Shown here: positions 26,632 through 35,321 of the stretch, piece by piece
How the letters are laid out: each line of letters opens with the position of its first letter
Position numbering within the stretch: the first letter of the stretch is position 1
Source: Algoriphagus sp. NG3
GTDB taxonomy: Bacteria > Bacteroidota > Bacteroidia > Cytophagales > Cyclobacteriaceae
Assembly (NCBI RefSeq): GCF_034119865.1
Contig: NZ_CP139421.1
Coordinates: 3,472,001 to 3,536,000 of the forward strand
Length of the DNA stretch: 64,000 nt
Reading direction: 5' to 3'
Translations under genes and position numbers: made by a program
The notes under the pieces: model-generated
The model's database searches: none
What the model was told of the DNA's origin: nothing
The model's input: the letters and a program-made list of their open reading frames with translations, nothing else

Positions 26632-28038
26632 ATGTCGCGAAAAATGAAAAACAAAGTGATCACCAACCTGTTCATCGAGCGTATAGCTTCGGAAGGAAAG
26701 TGCTTGGGACATCATGAGGAAAAGGTGGTTTTTGTAACGGGAGTTGCGCCCGGAGATGTAGTGGATGTACGGATTACGAAGGGGAAAAGCTCTTTTATGG
26801 AAGGTGAACCTGTAAAGTTTCATGAGTATTCCAAAGAAAGGATCGACCCTTTTTGCTCCCACTTTGGCACTTGCGGCGGCTGCAAATGGCAGCATATCAA
26901 CTACGATTTGCAGAAGACTTATAAGCGTCAGCAGGTCGTAGACCAGTTCCAACGGATCGCCAAAGTAGAACTTCCAGAAGTATGGCCCACGCTGGGCTCC
27001 GAGAAAACCAAGTATTATAGAAATAAGCTGGATTTCACTTTTTCCAATAAAAAATGGCTTACCCTTGACCAAATCCGTTCAGAAGAAGAATTTGACAGAA
27101 ATGCATTGGGATTTCATATCCCGAAGATGTTTGATAAAATCATCGACGTGGATCACTGCTACCTTCAGGGAAGCATCTCCAACGACGTAAGGAATGATCT
27201 TAGAGCCTTTGCCTTGGAAAACAAGCTGAGCTTTTATGACATCAGAAATCAGGTGGGACTTCTTAGGAATCTGATCATCCGTACCACTAGTACGGATCAG
27301 TCTATGGTGATTGTACAGTTCGGTGAAAATGATCCGGAAGGTATTCAAAAGGTAATGCAGTTTTTGAACGGGAAATTCCCTGAGATCACCTCCCTTCTGT
27401 ATGTGATCAACACCAAAGGAAACGAGACCTTCCATGATTTGGAATTGGTAACCTATGCAGGACAGGACTTCATAGAAGAAGAAATGGAAGGACTTAAATT
27501 CAGGATCGGGCCGAAATCCTTCTATCAAACCAATTCGGAACAAGCCTATGAATTATATAAAGTTGCCCGGGACTTTGCTGATCTGAAAGGCGATGAAGTG
27601 GTCTATGATCTTTACACCGGGACGGGCACAATAGCGAATTTTGTCGCCAAAAAAGCAAAGCAAGTAATAGGTATCGAATATGTGGAAGCTGCTATAGAAG
27701 ACGCAAAACTGAATTCCCAGATTAACGGACTGGACAATACCCTCTTCTATGCAGGAGACATGAAGGATATGCTGAACGATGAATTCATCGCCAATCACGC
27801 AGCACCGGATCTGATCATCACTGATCCACCACGTGCCGGGATGGATGAAAAAGTCGTCCAGATGCTACTGCGCCTGAATGCACCTAAAATCGTATACGTA
27901 TCCTGTAATCCTGCCACTCAGGCTAGGGATGTTGCACTCTTCGGTGAAAAGTATAAAGTAGAAAAAGTCCAGCCAGTGGACATGTTCCCACAGACTTATC
28001 ACGTAGAAAATGTTGTACTCTTAACTTTAAAGTCATGA
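26632..28038 (+). CDS. rlmD: 23S rRNA (uracil-C5)-methyltransferase RlmD/RumA-like
   Basis: A 468-residue class I methyltransferase that makes m5U in 23S rRNA (U1939 in E. coli numbering). An N-terminal TRAM domain (FIERIASEGKCLGHHEEKV) is followed by the 4Fe-4S cluster cysteines Cys75, Cys81 and Cys84 in CSHFGTCGGCKWQH, with the fourth probably in DVDHC. The SAM motif DLYTGTGTIANFVA, TDPPRAGMDEKV and the catalytic Cys in YVSCNPATQARD are intact. The paralogue RlmC or another RumA-type enzyme cannot be excluded without phylogeny. The first ATG (26632) is very close to the predicted promoter; the ATG at 26644 is an alternative. It overlaps the next gene by 4 bases. Confidence 0.9.
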   Translation: MSRKMKNKVITNLFIERIASEGKCLGHHEEKVVFVTGVAPGDVVDVRITKGKSSFMEGEPVKFHEYSKERIDPFCSHFGTCGGCKWQHINYDLQKTYKRQQVVDQFQRIAKVELPEVWPTLGSEKTKYYRNKLDFTFSNKKWLTLDQIRSEEEFDRNALGFHIPKMFDKIIDVDHCYLQGSISNDVRNDLRAFALENKLSFYDIRNQVGLLRNLIIRTTSTDQSMVIVQFGENDPEGIQKVMQFLNGKFPEITSLLYVINTKGNETFHDLELVTYAGQDFIEEEMEGLKFRIGPKSFYQTNSEQAYELYKVARDFADLKGDEVVYDLYTGTGTIANFVAKKAKQVIGIEYVEAAIEDAKLNSQINGLDNTLFYAGDMKDMLNDEFIANHAAPDLIITDPPRAGMDEKVVQMLLRLNAPKIVYVSCNPATQARDVALFGEKYKVEKVQPVDMFPQTYHVENVVLLTLKS

Positions 28039-28412
28039 TTTCAGATTTCAACGATCCCGAATTAAGCGGAAAATATCTGGGTACAATCACCAGTGATTTC
28101 ATTAAAATCTCGGATGCCCTAAAGGAGGCATCCTATCAGATCCGAAGCCGTAAATTCTCCGACTACCCCATTTTCCCTATCTCCAAGGAAATGCAGCCTA
28201 TCGGGAAAATCTTTGTAGGAAAAGAGGAGAAAGGACTGGACTGGAATTATTTTATGACCTATGTGGATGAATTCGTACAACGAAAACTCATCCCCGAAGA
28301 GGCTCTCCCTGATTTCCAACAAGCGTATAAAGACCCCGATGAATTCTGTTGTTTGTTCGTGATGGACGGAGCTTTTACCAGCTTTGTTTATGTACCCTAT
28401 CCAAATGACTAA
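28035..28412 (+). CDS. Conserved hypothetical protein coupled to rlmD
   Basis: A 125-residue soluble protein with no signal or membrane segment. It starts in an ATGA overlap with the rlmD stop, so the two are translationally coupled. Composition is mixed alpha/beta with several conserved-looking stretches (FPISKEMQPIGKIF, LDWNYFMTYVDEFVQRKLI, DEFCCLFVMDGAFTSFVYVPYP). I recognise no domain. The tight coupling suggests a function tied to the RlmD protein or simply shared expression. A strong terminator follows. Confidence 0.8.
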   Translation: MISDFNDPELSGKYLGTITSDFIKISDALKEASYQIRSRKFSDYPIFPISKEMQPIGKIFVGKEEKGLDWNYFMTYVDEFVQRKLIPEEALPDFQQAYKDPDEFCCLFVMDGAFTSFVYVPYPND

Positions 28413-28428
28413 TTATTATTCCCCTAAC

Positions 28429-28465
28429 AAAAAAGCTTTACCGGATCATCTGGTAAAGCTTTTTT
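28429..28465 (+). terminator. Rho-independent terminator after the rlmD operon
   Basis: A perfect 14-base stem (AAAAAAGCTTTACC 28429-28442 with GGTAAAGCTTTTTT 28452-28465) has a 9-base loop. It ends in a T-run and sits between converging genes, so it can also serve the minus strand. Confidence 0.9.
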
Positions 28466-28492
28466 GATTTAGAGCATTTGACAAGGTGCTTA

Positions 28493-29785
28493 TTAGCTAT
28501 TCATCAATTCTTCGATCTCCTCAGCTTCTATAGGAATATTTCTCATCAGATCGAAGTAGCCTTTACCTTCTTGGATGACAATATTATTTTCCAGTCTGAT
28601 CCCAAGCCCTTCTTCCTGTATGTAGATACCAGGCTCCACAGTAAAGACCATTCCCGGCTTGATCGGGCCATACATCGTGCCCACATCATGCACGTCAAGC
28701 CCTAGGTGATGGGAAGTTCCGTGCATAAAGTACTTTTTGTAAGCCGGCCAATTCGGATCCTGATTTTTGATGTCTGTCTGATCGATCAGCCCCAAGCCCA
28801 CCAATTCACTCTGCATGATCAACCCTACTTCCTTGTGATAATCCTGAATATTAGTGCCTATCCTCAAAATCTGGGAAGCTTCTTTTTGCACACGAAGTAC
28901 GGCATCATACACCGCTCTCTGTCGCTCGGTGAATCTCCCGCTGACAGGTATAGTGCGTGTCATATCCGCATTGTAGTTCCCATATTCCGCTCCCACGTCC
29001 ATTAATAGCATTTCGCCGGCAAGGCATTCTTTGTGATTCTCAATGTAGTGAAGCACACAAGCAGATGCTCCGGAAGCGATGATAGGCTGATAAGCAAATC
29101 CATTACTTCGGTTTCTTACAAATTCATGCAGGTATTCGGCCTCTATCTCATATTCAGTCACCCCGGGTTTTACAAAAGAAAGGATCCTACGAAAGCCCTT
29201 TTCAGTGATATCACAGGCGATCTGCAGCTGATCTATCTCTTCTTTTTCCTTCACACCTCTCAGCTTATGCATAATAGGAGCCGAACGATGATAGGTATGA
29301 AGCGGAAATTTCTCTTTACAATTTTTAATAAACCGCGCATCCTGGGTCTCAACCACTACTCCGGCCCGGAGATGCTCATTGGTATTCAGGTAAATGTTGC
29401 AGCTCAGTGCCATCACCGTACTGAATACTTGGTCAAAATTGCCTAACCACTGGATGTTCTTTATCCCTGAGGTAGCCTCAGCCTCCTCCTTAGTATATTT
29501 ATGGCCTTCCCAGATGGCGATATGCTCATTTGTCTCCCTCAGAAAAAGTATTTCCCGCATGTTAGGGTTGGGACAGTCCGGAGCCAAGAGCAGAATAGTT
29601 TCTTCCTGATCTATTCCTGTGAGGTAAAACAAATCATTGTTTTGTCGAAAGCGCATCGTGCCGTCAGCATTAGTAGGCATGATGTCATTTGAATTGAAGA
29701 TCGCTACACTGCTTTCCGCTAGTCTGTAACAGAATTTCTCACGGTTTTTGATATAAAGTGAACTGGGAAGTGGTTGATATTTCAT
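28493..29785 (-). CDS. pepP: Xaa-Pro aminopeptidase (M24B)
   Basis: A 430-residue aminopeptidase P that removes N-terminal residues preceding proline. An N-terminal AMP_N domain (YRLAESSVAIFNSNDIMPTN, FLRETNEHIAIWEGHK) precedes the pita-bread M24 domain. The five metal ligands are all in place: two Asp in LLMDVGAEYGNYNADMTRT, His in HHLGLDVHD, Glu in FTVEPGIYI and Glu in IRLENNIVI. The start codon lies within a 21-base sequence that is repeated exactly 88 bases upstream. Cytoplasmic, monocistronic. Confidence 0.95.
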   Translation of the reverse strand: MKYQPLPSSLYIKNREKFCYRLAESSVAIFNSNDIMPTNADGTMRFRQNNDLFYLTGIDQEETILLLAPDCPNPNMREILFLRETNEHIAIWEGHKYTKEEAEATSGIKNIQWLGNFDQVFSTVMALSCNIYLNTNEHLRAGVVVETQDARFIKNCKEKFPLHTYHRSAPIMHKLRGVKEKEEIDQLQIACDITEKGFRRILSFVKPGVTEYEIEAEYLHEFVRNRSNGFAYQPIIASGASACVLHYIENHKECLAGEMLLMDVGAEYGNYNADMTRTIPVSGRFTERQRAVYDAVLRVQKEASQILRIGTNIQDYHKEVGLIMQSELVGLGLIDQTDIKNQDPNWPAYKKYFMHGTSHHLGLDVHDVGTMYGPIKPGMVFTVEPGIYIQEEGLGIRLENNIVIQEGKGYFDLMRNIPIEAEEIEELMNS

Positions 29786-29887
29786 CTGTTTATAATTTGA
29801 TTTTTAACGGTCAGATGGAATGCCCTAGATAATCATTCCCCTGTGTGAGAACCTCTTCTCATGGGCATTTCATCTGTTTATAATTTG
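29779..29887. repeat. Perfect 21-base direct repeats at the pepP start
   Basis: ATTTCATCTGTTTATAATTTG plus-strand copies lie at 29779-29799 (which includes the pepP start codon) and 29867-29887. The 67 bases between contain a segment (GATAATCATTCCCC to CTTCTC) similar to part of repeat R3. A 19-base inverted match of the same motif closes repeat R3 at 37760-37779. The arrangement resembles an inserted element flanked by a duplication that took in the 5' end of pepP. Confidence 0.7.
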
Positions 29888-29900
29888 TTTTTGAGATTAG

Positions 29901-29989
29901 CCGCAGTGATGCCAGTAATCATTTTTCTTTTGGTTTATTGGACGGATGATCAAAATGGCCGTGACACTCATGTTTTCCGAATCCTACTT
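29901..29989 (+). repeat. Dispersed intergenic repeat (copy B)
   Basis: This copy starts CCGCAGTGATGCCAGTAATC and ends GTTTTCCGAATCC, parallel to copy A at 18233-18356 but shorter in the middle. With the 21-base repeats it fills most of the 399-base pepP-M16 spacer, where no gene is seen. Confidence 0.6.
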
Positions 29990-30184
29990 AAACACCTGTT
30001 AAAGAGGTAGAAAAGTGAATATAGCTAGTTGTTATTTAGCTGTCATTACCTGTTATTTATCCTATCCGGCATTCTGTTTCTGAAATGGAAAGTTACTAAT
30101 TCTGGTTCGAAAATATGGTTAGAAATTGATCCGGAACCAATTTCCTGCTTTACTTTGTATATTACCGAAAGGGTAAATTATAGC

Positions 30185-31414
30185 ATGGAATTAAACATTA
30201 AAGAACTTAGTAACGGCATTAGGATTGTCCATCAGGAAGTTACCCATACGAGACTAGTTCATTGCGGATTTATATTAGATATAGGAAGTAGAGATGAGAC
30301 CAAAGAGCAGGAAGGCCTGGCTCACTTCTGGGAACACATGGCCTTCAAAGGCACTAAAAAGAGAAAAACATTCCACATACTCAACCGGCTGGAATCCCTG
30401 GGCGGAGAACTCAACGCCTATACCACTAAAGAAAAAGTATGTTTCTATGCTTCCACGCTGAAAGAGCATTATACCAAAGCCGCCGAGCTTCTATTTGACA
30501 TCACCTTCAACAGCACTTTCCCCGAAAAACAAATCGAAAAAGAGCGGCAGGTGATTCTGGAGGAAATGGCTATGTACCGGGATTCTCCGGACGATGCTAT
30601 CCAGGATGAGTTGGATGAGTTGGTGTTTGAAAACCACGCACTTGGACGAAACATCCTTGGAACTGAACAGACTGTAGGCAGCTTTAGCCAAGAAGATTTC
30701 TTTGACTTTATTTCCACGAGACTGGACACATCCAAACTTGTGTTTTCTGTGGTGGGAAATATTTCCTTTCAGAAAGTATTAAGAGGAATAGAAGGGCCGC
30801 TTTCCCAAATTCAGCCAAAAAGAAGCCTATATGTTCGCAATAGTTTCAGTAATTATATTCCTAAAGTGAAAACCCAAGAGCGGGATATCAGCCAGTCGCT
30901 TTGTGCCATTGGTCGACCAGCCTTTTCGCTTTATGACAAAAGCCGGTTTAAACTGTATCTGCTAAACAACATCCTGGGCGGGCCAAGTATGAATAGCAGG
31001 CTTAACCTTATGCTGCGGGAAAAGCATGGATACGTCTATAGTATAGAATCCAGTTATCAGCCATTTTCGGACATAGGCTTTTTTGGGATTTATTTCGGTA
31101 CTGAAGGAAAAACCCTGAAGAAAGCCCAGTCTCTGGTACTCAAAGAAATGAGCAAAATGGCAAAAACCAAACTCGGAACTATCCAGCTTCACATGGCCAA
31201 AGAACAGGCAGTGGGACAAATGGCCATGGCAGAAGAAAATTACTCAGCACTTATGCTGGTATATGGCAAAAGCATGCTGGACCATGGAAAAGTAGATCCT
31301 TTGGACAGTATATTCCAGCAGATACGGAACACCACTGCTTTGGAACTACAGGAAATTGCAGAGGAGATGTTCAATCCGGACATGCTGACCTACCTTACCT
31401 ATACACCCCAATAA
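30185..31414 (+). CDS. M16-family zinc metallopeptidase
   Basis: I take the ATG at 30185, which gives a 409-residue protein beginning MELNIKELSNGIRIVHQE, the normal M16 opening. An upstream in-frame start at 30029 adds 52 unlike residues. The inverted zinc motif His47-Phe-Trp-Glu50-His51 is present in GLAHFWEHMAFKGT, with the distal Glu in the EKERQVILEEMAMYRDSPDD region. A second, inactive M16 half follows (LNNILGGPSMNSRLNLMLRE, YGYVYSIES-like). The family processes peptides, and the Bacteroidota single-chain type resembles YmxG/PqqL halves. There is no signal peptide. It is 2 bases from the O-methyltransferase gene. Confidence 0.9.
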   Translation: MELNIKELSNGIRIVHQEVTHTRLVHCGFILDIGSRDETKEQEGLAHFWEHMAFKGTKKRKTFHILNRLESLGGELNAYTTKEKVCFYASTLKEHYTKAAELLFDITFNSTFPEKQIEKERQVILEEMAMYRDSPDDAIQDELDELVFENHALGRNILGTEQTVGSFSQEDFFDFISTRLDTSKLVFSVVGNISFQKVLRGIEGPLSQIQPKRSLYVRNSFSNYIPKVKTQERDISQSLCAIGRPAFSLYDKSRFKLYLLNNILGGPSMNSRLNLMLREKHGYVYSIESSYQPFSDIGFFGIYFGTEGKTLKKAQSLVLKEMSKMAKTKLGTIQLHMAKEQAVGQMAMAEENYSALMLVYGKSMLDHGKVDPLDSIFQQIRNTTALELQEIAEEMFNPDMLTYLTYTPQ

Positions 31415-31416
31415 TT

Positions 31417-32061
31417 ATGGAATTTATAGATACAGCGCTGCTAGCTTACTGTGAAAATCATACCTCAACAGAAGATGAGCTGCTCCAAAAAATCACCCGG
31501 GAAACCCAGGCAAAAGTGATGATGCCGAGAATGATTTCCGGTCATCTACAGGGGAAATTACTGGAGCTCTTCACCAAAATGCAAAACCCGGATACAATTC
31601 TTGAAATCGGCACTTATACCGGATATTCGGGAATCTGCATGGCCAGAGGATTAAAACCCGGAGGCAAGCTGATCACACTGGACATCAATGATGAACTGGA
31701 AACGATGGTGAGGGGATTTTTCGAAGAAAGCGGACTTGCTCATCAGATCGATTATCGTCTAGGAAACGCACTGGATATCATCCCAAGTTTACCTGGTCCT
31801 TTTGATATGGTGTTTATCGATGCAGATAAAATCAATTATGGGAAGTACTATGATCTTATCATTGATAAAATGAGTACAGGAGGAATAATACTCGCTGACA
31901 ATGTACTCTGGTCTGGTAAAGTATTGGTGGAAAAAGGGAAGAAAATAGACAAGGACACGCAGGCCATTCTTGATTTCAACCGCATGGTCCAAGAAGACCC
32001 GAGAGTAGAAAACGCCTTGCTTCCCATCCGTGACGGGGTGATGATGGCAAGAAAAATTTAA
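31417..32061 (+). CDS. SAM-dependent O-methyltransferase (family 3)
   Basis: A 214-residue class I methyltransferase of the caffeoyl-CoA/catechol O-methyltransferase type. The SAM-binding motif ILEIGTYTGYSGICMARGL, LITLDIND, FDMVFIDADKINYG and ILADNVLWSGKV are all present. The substrate is unknown; bacterial members often act on small aromatics or tRNA (TrmR). It starts 2 bases after the M16 peptidase stop, so cotranscription and probably coupling are expected. Confidence 0.9.
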   Translation: MEFIDTALLAYCENHTSTEDELLQKITRETQAKVMMPRMISGHLQGKLLELFTKMQNPDTILEIGTYTGYSGICMARGLKPGGKLITLDINDELETMVRGFFEESGLAHQIDYRLGNALDIIPSLPGPFDMVFIDADKINYGKYYDLIIDKMSTGGIILADNVLWSGKVLVEKGKKIDKDTQAILDFNRMVQEDPRVENALLPIRDGVMMARKI

Positions 32062-32128
32062 GACAAAAGGAAAAGGGAATCATTTTTGCTAAAACGATGG
32101 TTAAACCTAAGATGAAAGCTATTTTCGA

Positions 32129-33715
32129 ATGAAGACCAACAGTATCCTCTCCTTAATTTTCATCCTAACATTTTTCATCCACCATAACCTTCTGGCTCAA
32201 ATCCCGCAAGTTCCCGCAGAACTGGAATTTGCCGACCTTGTGGTAAGAATAAATCCCCAAGCCAGACGTGAAATCCAGCTTGATGTAGATGCTCAATATA
32301 GAAATCCCGCCTATTTCAAAGTCAAACAAGAAAGGGTAAACCTTTACATGCCTATTGTAGAGCGGGAACTTAGAAACGCAGGTGTGCCAACCGATCTAAA
32401 ATACCTGGTAATCCAGGAAAGTGGACTGATAGGAGATGCAGTTTCCACCTCCAATGCTGTTGGTTTCTGGCAATTCAAGCAAGGCACTGCGGAGGAAGTA
32501 TTCTTGAGAGTAGATAACCAAATCGATGAACGAAAGAACATAGTCTCCTCCACTAAGGGAGCCGCTTTATATCTACAAAAGCACAATAGAAGCTTTGACA
32601 ACTGGATGTGTGCGTTGGTCTCCTATCAAATGGGGCTGGGAGGAGCCAAGGCTTATTTCGGCACACAGTATAACGGCAAAAGAATAGTAGATGTGGACAG
32701 GAATACCCACTGGTACTTCAAGAAGTTCCTTGCTCATAAAATCGCATTTGGAAGTCCGACTTTCCAACTCACCAGCAGCGGTCAGTATATGATGGAAGAG
32801 CGGGTTCAAGGACCTACCACACTGGCTGCATTGGCAAAAAAATATGGTGTGCCTGTAAGCCAGCTGGAAGAATACAATCTTTGGACACGCAACGGCAAGA
32901 TCCCCGGAGACAGGGTTTACACAGTAGTTTACGTCCAGGATGGATCAGCACCTATACAGCAAGCTGTCATCGCCGAAACTAGTCCTTCCACTTCGAACAA
33001 TTCATCTTCAGCTACTTCATCTCCTGCTTATAAGCAAGCCAATTCTTTCCCGAGAATAGCAGGCAATACTACTAAAGCATCCCAGCCTGACCAGATCACT
33101 GTAAATAATCTGGAGGGTGTGCAAGCGACCCAGACCACTACACAGACCACGTTCTCTGACCGTGTAGGTATCCGGGAAGGTAAACTGAGACGGTTGAATG
33201 ACCTTAGCAAAGGAGAGCGTATCGAAGCCGGCGAATATTACTATACGGAGAAAAAGAAAGCCAGTGCTGAAGTCGCTACGCACATTGTGCGACCTGGGGA
33301 GACGCTTTGGAGTATTTCCCAGAAATACGGCATAAAACTAGCTGCATTGAAGTCTAAAAACAGGATAAGAAAAGACACTGACCTGAAAGCAGGCATGGTT
33401 CTGAATCTTCAAGAGCACAGAAAGCGTGGTGAGGAAATCCCAAGGGTAAATCTTTCTGCCCCAGCACCTACCAAACAAGCGGTAGTGAGTACTACTTCCA
33501 CTCCCGCAGTGCAACAAACAGCTGTAAATACTGTATCTCCTACCAATTCGGCAGCTTCTTCGTCAAAAATCACCCACACCGTATCCAGTGGGGAAACACT
33601 ATTCGCAATCAGCAAAAGGTACGGAGTGACAGTCGATCAATTGAAAAACTGGAACAACATCGGTAGTCAAAACATCATATCCATTGGGCAGAAATTGGTT
33701 ATCTTTCGCCCCTGA
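32129..33715 (+). CDS. MltD-like lytic transglycosylase with two LysM domains
   Basis: A 528-residue exported murein hydrolase: a signal peptide (ending HHNLLAQ), an SLT transglycosylase domain with catalytic Glu in KYLVIQESGL (about residue 97) and the following SNAVGFWQFKQGTA, a Ser/Thr-rich linker (about 280-345), then two LysM repeats. These are THIVRPGETLWSISQKYGIK at about 384 and THTVSSGETLFAISKRYGVT at about 480. It cleaves peptidoglycan glycan strands with anhydro-muramyl formation and is probably periplasmic. It is followed closely by a DUF3078 gene. Confidence 0.93.
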   Translation: MKTNSILSLIFILTFFIHHNLLAQIPQVPAELEFADLVVRINPQARREIQLDVDAQYRNPAYFKVKQERVNLYMPIVERELRNAGVPTDLKYLVIQESGLIGDAVSTSNAVGFWQFKQGTAEEVFLRVDNQIDERKNIVSSTKGAALYLQKHNRSFDNWMCALVSYQMGLGGAKAYFGTQYNGKRIVDVDRNTHWYFKKFLAHKIAFGSPTFQLTSSGQYMMEERVQGPTTLAALAKKYGVPVSQLEEYNLWTRNGKIPGDRVYTVVYVQDGSAPIQQAVIAETSPSTSNNSSSATSSPAYKQANSFPRIAGNTTKASQPDQITVNNLEGVQATQTTTQTTFSDRVGIREGKLRRLNDLSKGERIEAGEYYYTEKKKASAEVATHIVRPGETLWSISQKYGIKLAALKSKNRIRKDTDLKAGMVLNLQEHRKRGEEIPRVNLSAPAPTKQAVVSTTSTPAVQQTAVNTVSPTNSAASSSKITHTVSSGETLFAISKRYGVTVDQLKNWNNIGSQNIISIGQKLVIFRP

Positions 33716-33739
33716 TCCGCAATCCCCAAGCTTTTTTAA

Positions 33740-34732
33740 ATGTCAAAGCATCTCCTGATTTTTGGATTTTTTATACTCTTCCTAAGCCAGACCGCCCAGG
33801 CTCAGGACAGGCAGTATATACCCGATACAGTATTGATCAACGGTGACACACTCTTGATGCTTGGAGACTCACTGTTGATACCAGATCCGGTCAAGGAGAT
33901 CTTCTGGAAAACCGGAGGAAATTACAACCTCAACATCCAACAAGTGACCCTCTCCAACTGGGCTGCGGGTGGGGCTAGTACTTTTGCCCTGAATTCCGGT
34001 CTAACCCTCTTTGCCAACTACAAAAAGGATAACAAAGTGTGGGACACCCAGCTTACGGTCAGTTTGGGGTTCAACAGGCAAGATGACAGAGCATACCGTA
34101 CCAGGAAGACTAATGATAATTTCACCTTTGTGAGCAATTATGGTAGGGAACTCTCGGAGTTTTTTTACCTATCGACCCAGCTGGATGCCAGAACCCAGCT
34201 CCTTGCAGGATACAAGTACACCCGGCCTGCCGGAAGCGATGTTGAAGTCCGCACCAAAATTTCAGATCTGCTGTCCCCGGGATATCTGCAATCCTCCACC
34301 GGTCTCAACTACCGAAAAACCTACAAGGACAACAGTAAAATATCCGTGATTCTTTCCCCATTCACAGGTCGATTTACGATTGTACTGGATGATTCCTTAA
34401 GCCGGGCAGGCGCATTTGGGGTAGTTCCCGGAGAAAATGTACGTGCAGAGGCCGGGGTTTCTCTTGCCGCATCAGTCACAGATATACAGTTGATGAAAAA
34501 CGTGACCTGGAAGTCTGACATCAACCTATTCTCCAACTATGAGGTATTTGGAAATATGGTAGTCAACTTCAATTCTGTAATCAGAATGAAAGTAAACAGG
34601 TTTATTTCCACCAGGATAGAAACCGTTTTGATCTATGATGAGGAGGTCTTTATCAAGCAGGATGACGGTACGTCCAAGCAAGCAGTGCAGTTACAGAACC
34701 TGATCAACTTTGGGATATCCCTGGATTTCTAG
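33740..34732 (+). CDS. DUF3078 outer-membrane-type protein
   Basis: A 330-residue exported protein with a signal peptide (cut after about QTAQAQ). It has the DUF3078 hallmark WKTGGNYNLNIQQVTLSNWAAGG-type opening and a series of amphipathic beta-strands typical of a Bacteroidota outer-membrane barrel, ending INFGISLDF. Function is unknown. It begins 24 bases after the transglycosylase, suggesting an envelope operon. Its stop overlaps the end of the dnaX tau frame on the other strand by 4 bases. Confidence 0.88.
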   Translation: MSKHLLIFGFFILFLSQTAQAQDRQYIPDTVLINGDTLLMLGDSLLIPDPVKEIFWKTGGNYNLNIQQVTLSNWAAGGASTFALNSGLTLFANYKKDNKVWDTQLTVSLGFNRQDDRAYRTRKTNDNFTFVSNYGRELSEFFYLSTQLDARTQLLAGYKYTRPAGSDVEVRTKISDLLSPGYLQSSTGLNYRKTYKDNSKISVILSPFTGRFTIVLDDSLSRAGAFGVVPGENVRAEAGVSLAASVTDIQLMKNVTWKSDINLFSNYEVFGNMVVNFNSVIRMKVNRFISTRIETVLIYDEEVFIKQDDGTSKQAVQLQNLINFGISLDF

Positions 34733-35310
34733 AAGTCCGTCTCCAACCCAAATTTTCGCTGAAACTCAGCCAGGGCAGGGTGCTTTTCTTTTAAGAAATT
34801 AAATTTGTCGGTGCTGGTATAAAGCTTATTTCGCTCCGATTCCAGCTCTTCTTTCAGCTCCAGCTCAATTTTAAACGGCTTTACTTTGCCTAACTCCCGG
34901 AGTACCCTGATTAGCTCAGGTTTCATTTTCTGGGCGATTTCCTCCTGTACATGCCCCATTACCTCAAGAAGCACCACCCCGTTTTTGAGCTTCATGGACT
35001 GACCTAATATCGCCAATTCCAAGCTCTTGCCCTGCTGTTGAAAATGGCTTTTCACATCCACAAAGACCTCATCCAAAATCTCCTGGGTCAGTTCCCTGCC
35101 ATCTTCGATCACTTCGACTACCTCAGTCTTTACATTGACTTTGGCTCTTTCCAAATCCTGCTTTAGCTTTTGCTCAGCTAATTGCTTGGTATGGGTAAGG
35201 GTCTTTGGGATAGAAATAGTCTTCTGCAGGAGACTGGACTTCGCTGCCCCAGCAGTAGAAGGTAAGGAAACCGACTCTTTTGCAGGCTCAGCCTCCGGGG
35301 TTGTCAGGCT
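34729..35310 (-). CDS. dnaX: DnaX tau-specific C-terminal extension (reached by -1 shift)
   Basis: Reading the minus strand from AGC at 35308-35310, the frame stays open for 193 codons with no start codon near its beginning. It opens SLTTPEAEPAKESVSLPST, a Pro/Ser-rich linker, then KQLAEQKLKQDLERAKV and an alpha/beta domain to the stop at 34729. This is what a tau C-terminal region looks like, and it joins the DnaX frame by a one-base backward shift on an A10 run. Full tau would be about 573 residues. It may be annotated elsewhere as a separate 141-residue hypothetical starting at a TTG (35154), which I consider artificial. Confidence 0.75.
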   Translation of the reverse strand, partial: SLTTPEAEPAKESVSLPSTAGAAKSSLLQKTISIPKTLTHTKQLAEQKLKQDLERAKVNVKTEVVEVIEDGRELTQEILDEVFVDVKSHFQQQGKSLELAILGQSMKLKNGVVLLEVMGHVQEEIAQKMKPELIRVLRELGKVKPFKIELELKEELESERNKLYTSTDKFNFLKEKHPALAEFQRKFGLETDF

Positions 35311-35321
35311 TTTTTTTTTGC
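35304..35321 (-). promoter_or_regulatory. dnaX A10 slippage / frameshift site
   Basis: The coding strand reads GC followed by ten A and then GCCTGA: the gamma stop UGA comes four bases after the run. Slippage of the polymerase or ribosome on A10 moves readers into the open tau frame. E. coli dnaX uses A AAA AAG for ribosomal -1 shifting and Thermus dnaX uses an A9 run for transcriptional slippage, so the site has known parallels. Confidence 0.7.

Noticed and set aside
27079..27798. Two minus-strand open frames inside rlmD
   Set aside because: Antisense to conserved methyltransferase motifs; no start context or protein-like pattern.
34729..35154. Separate 141-residue gene starting at TTG 35154
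   Set aside because: The frame is open a further 52 codons upstream to the dnaX slippage site; it is better explained as the tau C-terminus.
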